The notes: a model not told the origin generated them from the sequence alone. Shown: positions 24,501 through 38,519, numbered from the stretch's first letter. The stretch: 64,000 bases of DNA from Callaeas wilsoni (GCA_013398955.1 VWPU01004591.1:1-64000), one strand, 5' to 3'. Numbers and translations are program-made.

Positions 24501-27500
24501 TCAGTCACGCCCAAAATACAAATGTAAGACCCTCTTGAGGCTTTGCTTTTGGAATGCTTTGTCTTATCACAGTCAGGCTACAAGTAAAAGAAATGCAGTA
24601 TTTAACCTGAAAAGAGAATTCACCTGCTCTCCCCCAATTAATCTAATACAGCAGGAATATTTGTTATGTCTTACCAAGCAGACTCATAAAAGCAAATCCT
24701 CCCACACGTGTACTTAATGATTTTCTTCTTCGGTGCACACACAAAAAGGGATGCATTGTGGGTACCAACTGATGCTGAATACTGCATTAATATATTGTTC
24801 AATATATGCATGAACATGGCATTTACATGTGGCATATGGCTCCTGACAGGCAGGATTATCTTTTCACATTACAGATATATGGATGAGTTGGAGGAGACCT
24901 GCATTTGGGGTTTGAAAGACAGCCAAGGAAAAAGAACAAATTCCTTGCATAATATTTGATCAGAGAATAGATTTTAAACAAAAAATATGAAGTTACACTG
25001 CTTTCTCCCTTCAAGAATAAAATGTTTTGTATGTTTCAAAGAGCAGATGCCCAACAAACATCTTTGTACAGGAAAAGGAAATATTTCCTTAAACATCCTG
25101 CAGCAAACGTGACTGATTGAGTTTCCTTTTCCCTCTGCCTGGTGCATTTCCCTTCTTTGCGCAGACAGGATCTAACCAGATTTGCAGGGTATGAACTGCA
25201 GGTTACTTCCAAATTCATAACTATGAAATGGTTCGTTTAGCAGGACAAAGGCCAAGCCGACAGACACCCTTTTTCCAGCTCAGCATGTGCATAGCAATGG
25301 GAGGGTGGCAAGGAGCTTTTGTTAATCTCAACCGAGCTGGCAAGAATGCTGCAAAATGAAGGCTTTGAAGATGTTTTTTCTTCATTTTTAAAGCAACAGT
25401 TTGTTAGAACAAAGCTTGAAAATCTTGCAAAAAAAAATCTGCAAAATATTGAATGTGCTCCATGGCAGTCATGTAACTTAGGCAAATTTCTCCACCAGCA
25501 ATTAGTCTGTATAGTTTACTTTACCAGTCTTTCTTGGTTTGAGGGGATTTTTTAGGTTCTGTTCTGCTGCATCTGTGAAAATGTTTTTCCCCAGCTTGAA
25601 TGCACTTCTAAAAAAAACCTGAAATGGTTGGCAAAAAGAATTAGGGTATCAGGTCAGGTTGGGGCTGATCCAAGCAGCAGGATTTTTTTCCTTTTAGTTT
25701 AAACGTGTAGAAATTGAAAGCTTTAAAAGCTTCGTGCTCAGAGCTGTTCCCAAAATAGCTGGGACTCACACTCCACTTCCTAATGTGCTCACATCACAAG
25801 ACCGACTGCTGCTACTTGCTCTCTTTTGTCTGAGGCTTCAGTGGAGAGCTGAGATGCTGACTGCTCTGCTCTGCAAGGGAGCAGCCCTTCCTTCTTCCCC
25901 AGAGCTGACCCAGCTCTCCTCCCCAAGGGCAGCCCAGGTAATTTCCCTCTGGGCACCAACATCGCACCTGAGCCCAAACAATCCAGTGGCTTTCACAAAA
26001 CACAATGACCCTGTTCAGGGATTAGTTTACATGTTTTTATTTTTATGCGAAATCATAAATACAAAATAAAAATAGTAAACAAGTGCTATAGATTTATCTT
26101 TTCATTGGGATGAGGTTCAGGCCTGATCCTGAGCACTTCCGAGTTTTTAAGTTCAGGACTAGATCTTTGTTCTTAGAAAACAAATCATAGCAAAAACCAA
26201 CTCAGACTTTTACCCCGAAGCCAGTGACATCAGTAACAGCGTTCTCTCAGGTTATCTTTTAAAGCACAGCAACAACTACGGATACTGAAGGATGAGATTA
26301 AATATAAAAATATTTTTTAAAATGGGCCCCACTTCTTGCAGGTATTGTTGGGTGCTGCCCCACTGACCTCAGCCACAAGTTGGGGTTTTGGTAGGATGAT
26401 GCTGTGTTTAGTAGCACATACACAGTTAGCACTGGCTTCTTCCAAGACGTCTTTCTGTGTAATTTTTTCAGATTTTGGTTATAAGAGGATCCAGCTCTGC
26501 CTTGATACAAGAAATTCGGCTGTTAAAATTCCCTTCTAAGGTGTAGGTTTCACTCCCTCTCCCAAAGACACCAGTTTTGATTTGAAATGCTAGTGATGCA
26601 TTGTCCAGAAAGATTTCATCTTTTGGTCAGACCCCAAATTCTGCAGCACTTCCGAAAGCGCTACTGTCAGACACGTGCAAATGTGTGTGTCAGCGGGGTT
26701 TAGTTCTTTAACTTGAGACAAAAGAGAGTGAGGTCCAGGATTTGGGCTGATATCTGTGGACTCATTTGCTAGACACCAGAGAGCTGAATGAGAGTGAGGG
26801 TCGTGATAAATACAGTTGGACATTACAATTCAAAACAAAGTAGTCATGAAACAAATAAAGGCACCAAACCATATAACAAGCCAACTTTGGTCGATTTCTT
26901 GCAAAATATATGCATTTAAGTACATTTACAGTTTACAAGGTTACACTGTTTTTAAAAAGTTGCAATGATGAAATACAGAATATTTCATCCTTGTACCAAA
27001 ACTTTGTATCAGATCATAAAAACAACATTACAGCTTTTATTTAAATGGAAACAGTATTAGAACTGCACCTCTTTATAGAGAAGAGGTTGTAGACATACTG
27101 CTCTGCTTTTGTATTCTCTGATGAGCTCAGACACCCAGCTATTTATGTGTTTAAAAAACAAAAGCAGTTAACTTGACAAGGGTAAATCATGTGCTGAATA
27201 TTTAACATCAAAATTTGCAGGGGCAAGGCTTTGGTCTGTGAACTGTTGGTACCTCTAGGGTTTTAAATTTGCTAAGCAAGGCAAGAACAGAGTCAATGTA
27301 AGTCTGACAGACCCACAGTTATGGTTAGTCCGTAAGTTTGGTGTTATCAGAAAAGCTGTAAGAGTTAATGCTCAGGTCAGGTGTGCACTGTACTGCTATG
27401 TGATTGTGAGGACCCATGAGGTTGTAGCGTTGTTCTCTGAGGGATATAAACAGCATGTTTCCTCTCTAACTCTTGGCAGAAATCTCCTTATGGCAATGCA

Positions 27501-28380
27501 GACGCTGCCACAGTCAGTAGCATAATCCTGTGGGGACTTACAAATAATTAGATTGGAGGAGTATCACACCACCCCTTAAGCCCCTCCCCTAACAAAGTTT
27601 GTCTCTGCAGAGTAAAATGAAAAAGTGTAAGCTAATATTTCAGGCCGTGGTGAAGTTCAGGAGGTGTTGAGCTCAGGAAAATTAGAGTTATGTTGCCCAA
27701 ACCATCTTCCTTCCAGTCTGCAGAGTGTTACCAGGGCAATGCAGAGGAGCTGAAAGCAGTGAGATCATGACTTCACAGCAGATCACCTGGTATAAAGTCT
27801 CAGTCAAGATATTTTTGGTAAAATTCTTCTAGCAATTTTTTGCTTCATTTGGTAAATGAAGGAAAGCATGTGTTAAAATCATGGTGGGGAGCCAACCAAG
27901 TGCACGTCCAGCTGAACACACATTTCAAAATTGGCAGCAAGCAGAGCTTGGCAAAAAGGCAACAAAGGCATCACCCCCCCAGCCCACAGTATCTGGGGCA
28001 ATTCTTATGTTTCCAGTCTTCTGTGTAGTGCAGATGAGAGGAGCAGAGGCCCTGCTGCAGCCAGGACAAACAGGGATCTCCTAGATTTCTTAATCTAGTC
28101 CTTGAATAATTCTGGCAATGAGTTCACATTCAAGTAAAAACAGCGCATAAGCTGTAGAGAAGAGATGAAGAACCTTAAGGGACAACCTAGTGTTATCTGA
28201 TTTGTACTCCACTAAAGGACAGCAACTACCTGAAATCTCGTTCAAGGTTTCAAATACGCACAGACCAATACACTTCATTGAGGGAGTGAAACAACTGAAG
28301 AAAGTCAAATAACTTTCTCCAAACAGTTACTGCTTGCGAGATTAAGGACCAAGGTTAGTGTTATGCTTTGGACGGGATCC
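12521..28380. other. Intergenic region between CDC45 and CLDN5
   Basis: This is about 15.9 kb of mostly AT-rich, CpG-poor sequence between two convergent genes. All open frames are short (under about 125 codons) and none resembles a known protein or shows flanking splice sites in a consistent series. It holds a poly-A run (about 17611-17622), scattered AATAAA signals, and an N with flanking duplication near 22353. Part of the right end may be CLDN5 3' UTR. No transposon, tRNA or other RNA gene was recognised. Confidence 0.6.
22311..22413. repeat. Near-duplicate sequence flanking an N, probable assembly join
   Basis: TACCATTTTGAGATTTCCC followed by AAGAAGTGCCTATTTTTCTTTCC occurs at 22311-22352. 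After an N (22353) and five bases, the same two blocks return at 22359-22413 with 13 extra bases between them. This is the pattern left when two overlapping contig ends or haplotypes are joined without being collapsed. Confidence 0.75.
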
Positions 28381-28384
28381 CTAT

Positions 28385-28390
28385 TTTATT
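28385..28390 (-). terminator. Candidate CLDN5 polyadenylation signal
   Basis: TTTATT on the plus strand reads AATAAA on the minus strand, about 630 bases past the CLDN5 stop and just outside the CpG island. Another minus-strand AATAAA at 26036-26041 would give a 3' UTR near 3 kb. Which is used cannot be decided from sequence. Confidence 0.3.
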
Positions 28391-29020
28391 TGCCCAAATA
28401 GATCAAACCCCCCTTCATCAGTCTGAGCGGGAACTGCCAGATGCAGCCTTTCGGGAGAGATGACGAAGATGGGAAGCTGCTCCTCGGCTACAGTGCACAC
28501 CCGACGCCCGGTCCAGCAGCCAGGCGGTGCCCCGGGGCACCGGCAGCGACAGCGGGCGGTAAAGTACTCACAAGTGCCACGGTAACGCCGGGGAAGGGCC
28601 GGGGCCTGCGGCGGGAGCCGGGCGGGCAGGCGGCGGCGGCGAAGCCCGGACGGGACGTCCCCGTCAAGGCCGCCGTGACTCGCCCTGGCTCCTCGGTTCC
28701 CCCGGCCGCCCCGGGCCGGGGAGACGCTGGTTCGCCTGCTCTGCGCGGCCGCGGAGGGCTCTGCTGGCCCGGCAGCGCGGTCGGTCAGTACCGGGAGCCG
28801 GCGGCGCCGAGCGCGGCGCTGCCCGCAGCGGAGCGGCCGGACCCGCCGGGGAGCCGGGCTGGAGGGCAGCGGGGCGCTGCCCTGCCTAGGGCCGCCGCTT
28901 CACGGGGGTCCCCGTTAAGAAAAGCCTCCAGGCAGGGGAGCGCTGGAGCTCCCCGGAGACGCTCCCGGCCCGCAGCCGTCTGTCCGTGCCCCGCGGGGCC
29001 GCGGAGCGGACCAGTCCCGC

Positions 29021-29671
29021 TCACACGTAGTTCTTCTTGTCGTACTCGCCGTTGGACGTGGGCCGCCGCGGCGCCGAGTACTTGACGGGGAAGGAGGTCT
29101 CGTCGCGCTGGGAGCAGGAGCAGCAGCAGATGAGGCAGCCCCCGAAGAGCAGCAGGGCCGTGGCCGCCCAGCCGATGTAGAGTGCGGCCCCCATCTCCCG
29201 CTTCTGGGACGACGGCACGGTGGGGTCGTAGAAGTCGCTGATGACGATGTTGGCGAACCAGCAGAGCGGGATTAGGACCAGGATCCCGCAGAGGATGTAG
29301 ATGGCCCCGCCGGCGATCACGATGCGGGACTTCATCTTGCCGGGCCGGATGCAGTTGGTGCACTGCGCGCCCACCACGGTGACCATCAGTGCCACCAGCC
29401 CCAGAAGGGCCACGATGACAGTGAGAGCCCGGCCCGCCTGCACCTCGGGCGGCAGCGCCAGGATGGAGTCGTACACCTTGCACTGCATCTGCCCCGTGCT
29501 CTGCACCACGCAGTTCATCCACAGCCCTTCCCAGATGGTCTGCGCCACCACGATGTTCACGTCGATGAAGGCCGACACCTGCCACATGGGCAACCCGCAG
29601 GCCAGGATCACCCCCACCCAGCCCAGGATGCCCAGTCCCAGCCCCAAAATTTCCACCGCCGCCGAAGTCAT
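29021..29671 (-). CDS. CLDN5: Claudin-5, tight-junction membrane protein
   Basis: Claudin-5 seals tight junctions, above all in endothelium and the blood-brain barrier. The gene is a single minus-strand exon of 216 codons plus TGA (TCA at 29021-29023), close to the 218 residues of human claudin-5 and lacking introns as expected. Four membrane segments are seen at about residues 8-27, 82-101, 116-136 and 161-185. Extracellular loop 1 carries the claudin signature W30, G49-L50-W51, C54 and C64. Loop 2 contains FYDPTVP. The tail has KYSAPRRPT and ends KKNYV, the C-terminal YV that binds PDZ domains of ZO proteins. The start at 29671 ([10 protein letters not shown]) is chosen because it aligns with the family start. 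The frame stays open upstream to an ATG at 30031, giving a possible 336-residue form. The neighbours are CDC45 (convergent) and the septin (divergent). Confidence 0.97.
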   Translation of the reverse strand: MTSAAVEILGLGLGILGWVGVILACGLPMWQVSAFIDVNIVVAQTIWEGLWMNCVVQSTGQMQCKVYDSILALPPEVQAGRALTVIVALLGLVALMVTVVGAQCTNCIRPGKMKSRIVIAGGAIYILCGILVLIPLCWFANIVISDFYDPTVPSSQKREMGAALYIGWAATALLLFGGCLICCCSCSQRDETSFPVKYSAPRRPTSNGEYDKKNYV

Positions 29672-29783
29672 GCTGCTGCCACCGCTGTCCCACGGGCTCC
29701 GCAGGAAGGAAGGCGCGGCGGTTCTGCTCCGATGCTCCGGGCGGCTGCCGAGCCGGCTCTGAGCGCCGCGGCCGCGGGCTGTG

Positions 29784-29790
29784 CTATATG
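29784..29790 (-). promoter_or_regulatory. TATA-like element of CLDN5
   Basis: CTATATG on the plus strand reads CATATAG on the minus strand, 113 bases upstream of the claudin-5 start and inside the CpG island. Used as a TATA box it would give a 5' UTR of about 80-90 bases and would exclude the longer upstream frame. The match is weak. Confidence 0.35.
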
Positions 29791-30060
29791 AGGAGCCGCG
29801 GGGCGCCCGCCCTCCGCCCCCGTCCCGCCTGGCCCGGCCCTGCCCGGCAGCAGCACCGCCCGCCGCGGACCGGGGCCGGGGCAGGGGCCGGGGGCCGGTG
29901 TCCGGCCCTGCCTCCTGCTTGGGGGGTCCGCCGGAGCTGGGAAACTTCGCTCTGCTCTCCCCGGCACCCTGCTCCGGGAGGAGCTCGCAGGGACTCTGCC
30001 CGTTCCCAGTTAAGCGTGGGGCGGGAGGCATTTCGTCTCGGATTTCGGCTGCTCAAATTC

Positions 30061-33000
30061 CTTTTAGTGCCGTTATCTGTATATTTCCTATTTACTGATA
30101 AAGTCCGCAGCCAGACCCTCGGAGAGGTCTTGCCAATACAGGCACCCAGCAGTGTGGAAGTCCCGATTACCAGAGTCTAATTGATCATTTTTTGGAAGAC
30201 TAAGCACTGATGGACAGGCACAGCTCTCTCCTGCATGCTGTGTCAGGCAAAAGTTAAAAAAACACTGCTAAACGCTTAGGAACCACCCTGAAAATGGAAG
30301 AGGTTTGAATATGGGATCTGCATGTCATCCATCAGTATAAGTAGATGGATTCTTCGTTTGGTCCAAGAAGAATAACTGCTTTTAGCTTACACCAGGCATG
30401 AAGCTCCGTTTGCTCTGATCCTGGAGCCACGAGCAAGGCATACAATTTAAACATGTTTTCACAAAGATTCCAAACTTGACTTTACTGTTTTAACTTTTTG
30501 AGTACATTTCGAATGTTTATGGTATGTTAATGAGTTAAATGCCCATGTCAGAAACGCTGTATTTACAAGAGGTTTTATCATCAGGCTGAGCAGACATTGT
30601 AATTGCTACAGTCTCTTCATGGGCCACTGGTGTCCCGGATTGTTCATGCAAAGCAGCCTTGGTTCAGCCCCTGCGACCAGCAGCAGGTCTCAGCCCCCCA
30701 GGCTGGCAGATGCAGGGAGCGTTTGTGGTGTGAATGCTGCAGTTACAGCAGCTGCAGAAAGAGAACAGACCTCACCGGCTGCCTCACAGCACTCACAAGG
30801 AGCTGTGCCCCAGTGGCAAAGCCACTGGGTGTCCTGAGAAAGGCTTGTTATGGTTGCAATAGGTTTAAATGTTTTAGACAAAATTGAAAGCTATATTTAC
30901 AGTGATATTTGAATTGGTTTGACTAGATTTAGTTTCAGTTAGCCCAAAGTGTCCTTCCAGTGTAGAGGAGATTGCAGAGTTGAAAAGAACACATTTCCTG
31001 CCCCTAAGTGGTTTTCTCTGTTGTACAAAAATGTGCAGCACGTAACGTGGCATGCAGAGGTTTGTGATCCAAATCTTAAGACTGATATTAATGCAGCATG
31101 AATGGAAAAGTCCACATGTGAAGCAGAAGCAGCAGAAGAAATAATAAGCAAAGGTTAAAGGAACCACAGGGATTGACAGCCGAGGATGTGACTGCTGAGG
31201 TAACAAGGAGCAGTGCCCTGCGCACATCCTGACAGGTGACTTCAGCAGAGGACCCCAGCGTGGTAACAGGAGGATGACAACAAGGTCACAGCACACTGGA
31301 TATGGCCTTTCACTTCCTTTTTTTAATGACTAGAAGACATACTTTAGCCACAAGACACCCAAAAAAAGAAATACAAGAACATCAGGAGCTTGTGGACCAT
31401 CATGGAGTTGGACATGCTGACACATGATGATTGCAGCCTTTTGATTATCTCTGCCCGAGGAGCTGTAAACAATTCTAGCATGGAAAATGTCTTCCTAACA
31501 AAGACTGCCTGGTAAACGGAGTTCAGAGGATTTATCTCCTCTTCCAGTTGTATATAAAATACATAGAGTTTACTTCAATTATTCAAAACTGCAAATTCCA
31601 GTGTGCAAGTCCAGGAGGAATGTGTGACTGGGGCTGTGCAGTTTGTCAAAGTGAGGCTGCTTACAATCACTCAGAAGAGTCCCTGGTGTCAGGAAGAGGA
31701 GAATGTGCAAAAGAACCATCCACAGAGACAGAGATATCTCAGAGGTGAACAGGAAGAAACCCAGAACACAGGCTGAAGCTGAGAAACATCTGTATTTATG
31801 ATGATAATAATGATTATATAGAAAACAGCACAGAAGAACAATTAAGAAAGGGGGGAGAAATGCCAGTTATCTTAGCCCATAAGCACAGGAAGGCCCCACC
31901 CTTGCCACTTGCCTGGGAGCACGGAACTCTGAGTTTCCTCCGATACATGGCCTGTGTGTGGCTGGGAGGCACTCACAGGGCTGGCGCAGCTGCCTGGGTC
32001 TTTGGGCTGAGAAGGGAAACCAGCCCATGGCTTGTTTTACCTCTGCAACCCTCACCCCACCTTCCCTTGCTACCTGTAACCCAGCAACAGATTCCTACAA
32101 ATCACTTAATCCAAGGCAATTATTTCTCTGGGGAAATACATGCTTAATAATCACAGGGCAATGGAACCTTTCTGCTTAGAGGCATTTCCATTCCTGGTAT
32201 TTCACTTTTGTCTGTTTCTTTTCATTACCCCAGATATTAGCTTTTATCTTGGTTGCTGGCAACAACCTCCATTTTTAATTACTCTATTTCCTGATCCTAA
32301 AAGTTGCACAGACTACCTTTAATGAGACCACCGGTGCAAGTACTCACAGGTTTGCTTACTTGACTTACTGCTACCTTGACTGACACAGCTGCTGGGGGCC
32401 TGAGGACCCCATCAGCTTCAGCATGTTGTGGTTTCTGATGGTGTTAATGTCAAAATACTGGAAATGAAACTCCCAGAAATGAAAAGGTTCTGCTTTCTTA
32501 AAAGGAGGTACAAATCAGCATGTTTTATTTAGGGTGTTAAGTAAAGAAAATCTCTTCTTGTAAGTTAAACCCTTGCTGGAAAAGCCTGCATTCCTTTAAA
32601 CTCAAAGGCACGATGTTCTTGCAGCAAAGTAACTCTTTACCAAATGACCATTCCTGTCATTGCATCCATTTCTGCTTCAGCTATGTATTAATTAAATTAT
32701 TCTAGGGAGATGCATGGGGGGCTTTACAGCCCGTGAAAATGGGCGGAAGTGGTATTCAAGCTGAGAACAATTGCACAGGAGCCATACTATAGCAAGAGGG
32801 GCTTTGGGATTAGAGGTGATTGTGTTGTTGCTCCTTTCCTGACAATCAGGGCAAACACCAGGCGCAGAGTTACTGAGAGGGCTGCTAATGGGGGGTCCAG
32901 GCTCTCACCAGCATTGCTTGTCCTGGTGTATGGACCCCGTCCCATGGCACAGACCTGCTGTGCCCAGCCCTCCAGCCTTGCCAGGGCTTTGCTCAGCCCC

Positions 33001-36000
33001 AAGGCCTCCTCCCAGCAATGTCTGGATAGATTTGCCTTTGGGGACCTGAAATGTATTGTGCAGAACACACTTGGTTTATAATTTGTGGAGCATTCCTTAC
33101 CTAAGTGCTTCTGCTCTTTCTAATCCCTAAAATATTAACCATCTGGAAGACAGAGGGGAAAATGACATTTGGGATCAATTTTATGCACAAACCTCATATT
33201 GTTTGTGTGAATAAGATGGAGTACGAGTCAAAAGATTAATTGAAAGCCCAATGATCTCGACACAGCTTACCATAACTTTTGGATCAGACATAAGTAAAGG
33301 TGAAGAATTAGGAATCCTATTAGACATAGATTTTTTGCCATATTTTGTATTCTAATTAGTGCTGAAATAAAGGCAGGGAGATTTACACGGGGTTTAGGCA
33401 AAGGCTGTTCTTTATTTAGAAAGCCTGAGGTTTTTCAGTGAAGATTACTTCCTTCTGAATTATCCTTTAAAACGCAACTCTTTTCCCAACAGAAGAGATT
33501 CCATACTAGGATAGGGCTCCAGGAAGTTATTGTGTATCAGCAGTGCCAATGTGTCTTCAGTGTGACGCATCAGAAGACTGGCATATAGGAAATGAGTTCT
33601 TGTCAAATGAGCAGGTTACTACAAAACGGAAGTGCACAATTTCACCATAGGATTTATTTCAAGATCATTTATTTTGGAAACAAGCTGAAGTGGTTAACAC
33701 AAAACTGTCACTTCTCTTAGATCATCTTTTGAGCAAAGAGAAAACCAGACCAGAATTTTGCAAGAACAAGTAGTGTTCTCAGTGACTGGAGCTAATGATG
33801 TAGAATTCAACACTGTTTTAGTGTAAGTGTTGCTGCTTCCCGTTGGGATTGAGAAATGGATGCCCTGTTCCCCCTCAGTGGTGATGTGACTAGACTCAGG
33901 CAAAAGAAAGGAAGGAATCAAATACATGTAGCTGGAAAAACACTGAAAGAAGTTATAAATATGCTTCCAGCCTTCATATATTTGCTGCTGTACATCCCTT
34001 TCCAGACACAGTGGCCCTAGCCCTGCTCCTTACACACACCCTCTGCCTAGGGGTAGCCAGGGCTACACAAGGTGGGAATGCTGAGACAGTGTTACAGGTG
34101 CTTTCCTCACTGCATGAGGAAAACAACAGTGGTAAACCATCATTAGTACTAAGTTCCACATCCCCTTGCTTGAATTTCTTTGCACACAAACTTCTGGAGC
34201 AGCACTTGAAACTTCCCAGTGTTGGAATTGATCTTCATGTCTCTCTATTAAAGCAAGCCCTGCTGAGAACATTTCCAGCCACCACAGTCAGGACCAGCTG
34301 GGATGCACTGGTGAGCTGCTGTGCACCCAACCCCTCAGCACCTTGTTTTCTGGATTTACCTTTCCAGAGAACACTGTGGTTTCACTGGACAGCCATAACC
34401 TCATGTTAACGGTGTTCCAGGGCAGTTAATATGGGGAATGAAGGCCCTTTCCCAAAGTTTAGAATGCCATGTAGATGAGTTTGATCATCCCACTCGTCAA
34501 AAGATCAGATGAGTATATGCTTAGGCTACGCCTCTTCAAATACTTCTCTTTAATGCTATGGACAGATCTTGAGAACATAACACATTAAAGCTTGGATAGG
34601 CAGAGTGGGGGGAAGCTATAGGAAATACACATTGTTTCATGCCCTAATGGTCCATTCTATATCATGTTTCCTTCAGGACAACTGTAGTTTAATTTTATCC
34701 TCTTTCAGAGTTAGCCTCCTTCCACAGATTGTGGTGTACCAGGACTCTGGTAGATCTCTTTCCCATGTAATTCTTGGGAAATCACATGAGATGTCAGTTT
34801 GTAAAGAGCAGCGTCATCAAGGACAAATGCCATTGTTTTAAATATACATTGCAGATGTTGAAAGTAATTAGTAAAGACATGACCATTAAGTTACTGAAAA
34901 CCATTCAGGGTTAGTGATGGCAAATATACTATATTTATCTCGTGTTTCAAGAAATGTGCATTGCTGAGAAGATGTGGGAGATTTGGGACACCTTGGCAGT
35001 GCAGCCCCTACACATTTTAGACAAACTCTGCTTTTGGGAATAACACACATCTGTTTGGTCAACCCTGATTTCCTTCTAAAAGGGAAGTTTGTATCCAGTA
35101 AGAGGAAAGGATGGCTGTTATTCGTGAAAAGATGCAAAATGTCTTATACTGGAGAATATTTGTAGGTTTTTCTTATTGCTTCTTCATTGCCATAAGTAGG
35201 ATCTTGAAAACGAGGGCTTATACGTGCTTGTAAATGCAGAGAAACACTTCTATTCCTCTGAGACTACTATAAATCAAACATAATCTTCATTTCCTGTAGT
35301 GTGTCACTGAAAATAAGGCTTGGGTGTTTTTTGCAGCAAGGGAAAATACTTATCTGTTGCAGATTTTCTTACGGATTTCTGCTTGTAAACTAGCTTGTGT
35401 CGGTAAAGCCTGGTGTATGCACAGATAATGGCTTCCTGTTCATACCCTGCCCAAGCTCCAGTTCTGAGCTGCAGACCTCAGAAGGGCTCAGCAGTCAGAC
35501 CAGCTCTCTGTGGACCTGACATTCCTGATGCAGCATGTCTGCAGAAACGAGGAAATTTGAGATGTTAGAATAGCTCTCCCCGTTGGTGATTCCATAGACA
35601 AAGCCCTACACAGAAGAGTATTTGGATCAAATCAGCAACTTACCAAACACTAACAGACAAAGGGAACTTTACCCTTAAATTTCTGCCTTTCAGCACACCC
35701 AAATCCTACAAATTACCCAGGGAATATCTAAATTACAGCATCTGACATTCACACTAGCTGCATTCAAAGTCCTTTTTTCTCTGGTAATCCTTTAAAAGAG
35801 GATGTCACACACAGAGTGCAGCATATTTATTTCTAAAAGGTTTGGACCTGGAGCCATGTACTGTAATTTGGCAAAGCATACACAAATATTTTGAATCAAA
35901 CACAAACTGAAATCTTATGGAAATGAAAAGGATTTATGTATATGATTAAGTTATTTAATCAGGCCTTGGGCAATTTTATCTCCAGGGAGGATTGAGAGAG

Positions 36001-38500
36001 TTCAAGATGCTCAGTGTCTTACAGTAGTGAGTCAATATCTCCATGAAATGCTTTTATAGTGCAGCCATCGCAGCAGTGACACAGAATTTTAGGCTCAAAC
36101 CTGAACATTCATCTATATGAGGAAGAGACTGCACTGAAAGAAAATCAAATTAAAAGGGATCTCACAACTGAGAAAAAAAAGACAGTTCTAAGCAGCATAT
36201 CTTAAGGGAAGTAATGCCAAGGAATGTGGAATTGGTTTATCTATTAAAACTCAATTTAGTTTTCAGTTTATGGCTGGTTTCTTTTTATTATAATCAGTAT
36301 CACCATTTTCTCTGGTAAGGACTGGAACAAAGGAAACAATGTCTTTTGCTGAATGGATGAGGTATTTCTAACTTACTAAGATGTGACTCTACACAAAGTT
36401 AAGATTTGAATTCAAGGAAGGACTTTTGTGCTTTTGGTAATGTAAACCTAGATGTATCAGGAACTTTAATAAAAGGCATTGGAACTTCCAGGGGGAAAAC
36501 GAGACAAAATTCTTTCCAAAATAGTAATTCTGGGAATGAGTGATTCACAGTCAGACTGCTGTTCACAGCATGAACATTTCTAGACTAACCAGTGTTCTTC
36601 AGTACAACCACTTCTTCTGTTTGCACCTCTGCTCATACTGGTGTGAGAAATAACAAACATGCAGCATGTGTTTGGTGGGCCTGCATTTGCTGTAGGTGTC
36701 TGCAGTGCAGCATTTCTCAGTCACACCCCCCCCAACAGTTCCAGTTCTGCAGCCTGGCATTCCTGTTAGCTGCAGTTTCATGATGAGTCTCATAACAGGT
36801 TTCAAAAGTAACAAAAGTACATTTTCATCAAGTGAGTAACACACTGTAACACTCATTGTCACAGGATGCTCTTTAATGCCAGAAGTTGGGATGGGTTCAA
36901 AAAGCAAGAAGAAAAATTCGTGGAAGAGAGAACTATCAAGATAAAACTTCCGGCTCAGGAAGCTGCTGAGCTCCAGATTGCTGGAAGCTGGGAGGATACA
37001 CAGGCACGGTGCTACTTTTATCTCTTCCTAAGCATCTGCTCCTGGGCACTGCAGAGGCAGGGCACTGGCTAGGACTGACTCTGCTCTTACCCCAAATGCC
37101 CTTCCTTACATCACTTTCTGGCCTAATGGGACTTTTTTGGAAGGATTGTGGCTTCCCTGAACTTTTTGTGTGACAATTGGTCAGCAATCTGATTCAGCCA
37201 CAACTTGGGGAAAGTATTGGTGTGCCTCAATATTTGAAATTTCTGGAGGCTGTTTCACCCCTCGCACTAAATCCTGCCGAAGGAAAGGAGTGACAGTCAC
37301 AGGAAAGCACTAACTTCCACCTGTCTCTGTGTTGATGGCAGTCTGTAGTTTGGCATTGTCTGTGCTAGTTTCTTATAATTTCTTCAAATACTAAACAATT
37401 GCTTGTAATAGCAGTGCATGTGTGCAAAATCCTGTGTCCGTCACAGTGTTCTAATTTAGTGAAAGAAAAACTGCCACAATTGTTCCTTTGGTGATAGTAC
37501 AAAACACCTACATGGAAATCCATGGAATAATTTAAAATAAAACCTTGATTTCTAAGGAAGACTGAAATGCCATCTTTTAACTCCTCCAGGAAAGACGTGT
37601 GTATCAGAACTTCAAGTTATAACATTGTATTTTGTCCTAGGAAATGGAACTTGCTTGTGCTTTCACTGGCTTTTATCTTGTTCTTACTCAGATCCCATCA
37701 ATGCTCAGTTGATAATACGAGCACAATGTGAATTGCAAATAATGCCAGTCTGCCTTCAGCAGCATTTGTTTCACTTCCACATTTTCCTGTTGTGAGCTCC
37801 AACCCTGTCAGCTTAACGGATGGGAATACAGACATAACAGAAATGTGCTTCTTGGTATTCAGAATTTTAAGTCAAAAGATTTGCTGCTGGGTCACACATA
37901 CAAATTGCCCTCTCAAAATGTGTGGATGGATTTCTAGGAACTTTCCTGAACACAGTTCTTGCAGCTGGAAGGTTGGAAAAAGCCTTTCCAGTACTTCTGC
38001 TGATAGTGTTTTAGTTTTGACAGTGTTGCATTTAGAGTTTGGGCTATGTAACACTGTTTCCCCATGAGAAAGTGATCTGTTTCTGTAATCTGACTGTAGC
38101 TATCATTTACACTCCAGGTTTATGTCTGCTGGAGTCCCTGATACCTCAGAGAACTTGCAGGCGAGAATCCCACTCGGCCGTCCAGCGATGATCCCGACCA
38201 AGGCTCTCACAGATCCAGAGGGCAAGCCGTGAGGAAGGAGAATAGTGTAAGTAAAACAAGTACATTGAATTTTTTTGCACACCGTTCGGGAGACGAACTT
38301 GCTTCACGTGTGAATGAGCATCTGAAAACCAAACAGGCTGGTGTTACATGCTGCATTACAGTCAAAGAGCACGAAGTTTAAGCTCGATTTCTCCCGGTTA
38401 TCACACCAGCCAGGTTTTCCACCGAGGAGTATCGCTAAAACCTGCTGTAAGTGGAGCAATCTCAAAGCTCAACGATGTTTGGGTAGAACACAGAAGCCAA
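30061..38500. other. Intergenic region between CLDN5 and the septin
   Basis: This is about 8.4 kb between divergent promoters. No exon, RNA gene or recognisable mobile element was found; open frames are short and unlike known proteins. The stretch at about 33190-33400 is AT-rich with several TAAT cores and keeps a few CpGs. It could be a regulatory element, but this is only an impression. In human a long non-coding RNA (LINC00895) lies in this interval; nothing here can be matched to it. Confidence 0.55.
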
Positions 38501-38519
38501 ACCACTCCGTGTAGACCTG

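Larger units (their letters stand above)
28440..30060. other. CpG island covering CLDN5
   Basis: This is a GC- and CpG-dense block of about 1.6 kb with sharp AT-rich borders. It covers the proximal 3' UTR, the whole coding exon and the promoter of CLDN5. The composition produces long open frames in other phases on both strands (for example 28441-29085 and 28785-29693), which are not genes. Confidence 0.85.

Noticed and set aside
28441..29085. 214-codon plus-strand frame overlapping the end of CLDN5
   Set aside because: It has GC-rich composition, overlaps the real minus-strand CLDN5 gene, and shows no family motif.
28785..29693. 302-codon minus-strand frame over CLDN5
   Set aside because: It is a shifted reading of the claudin-5 exon; the real frame has the full claudin signature.
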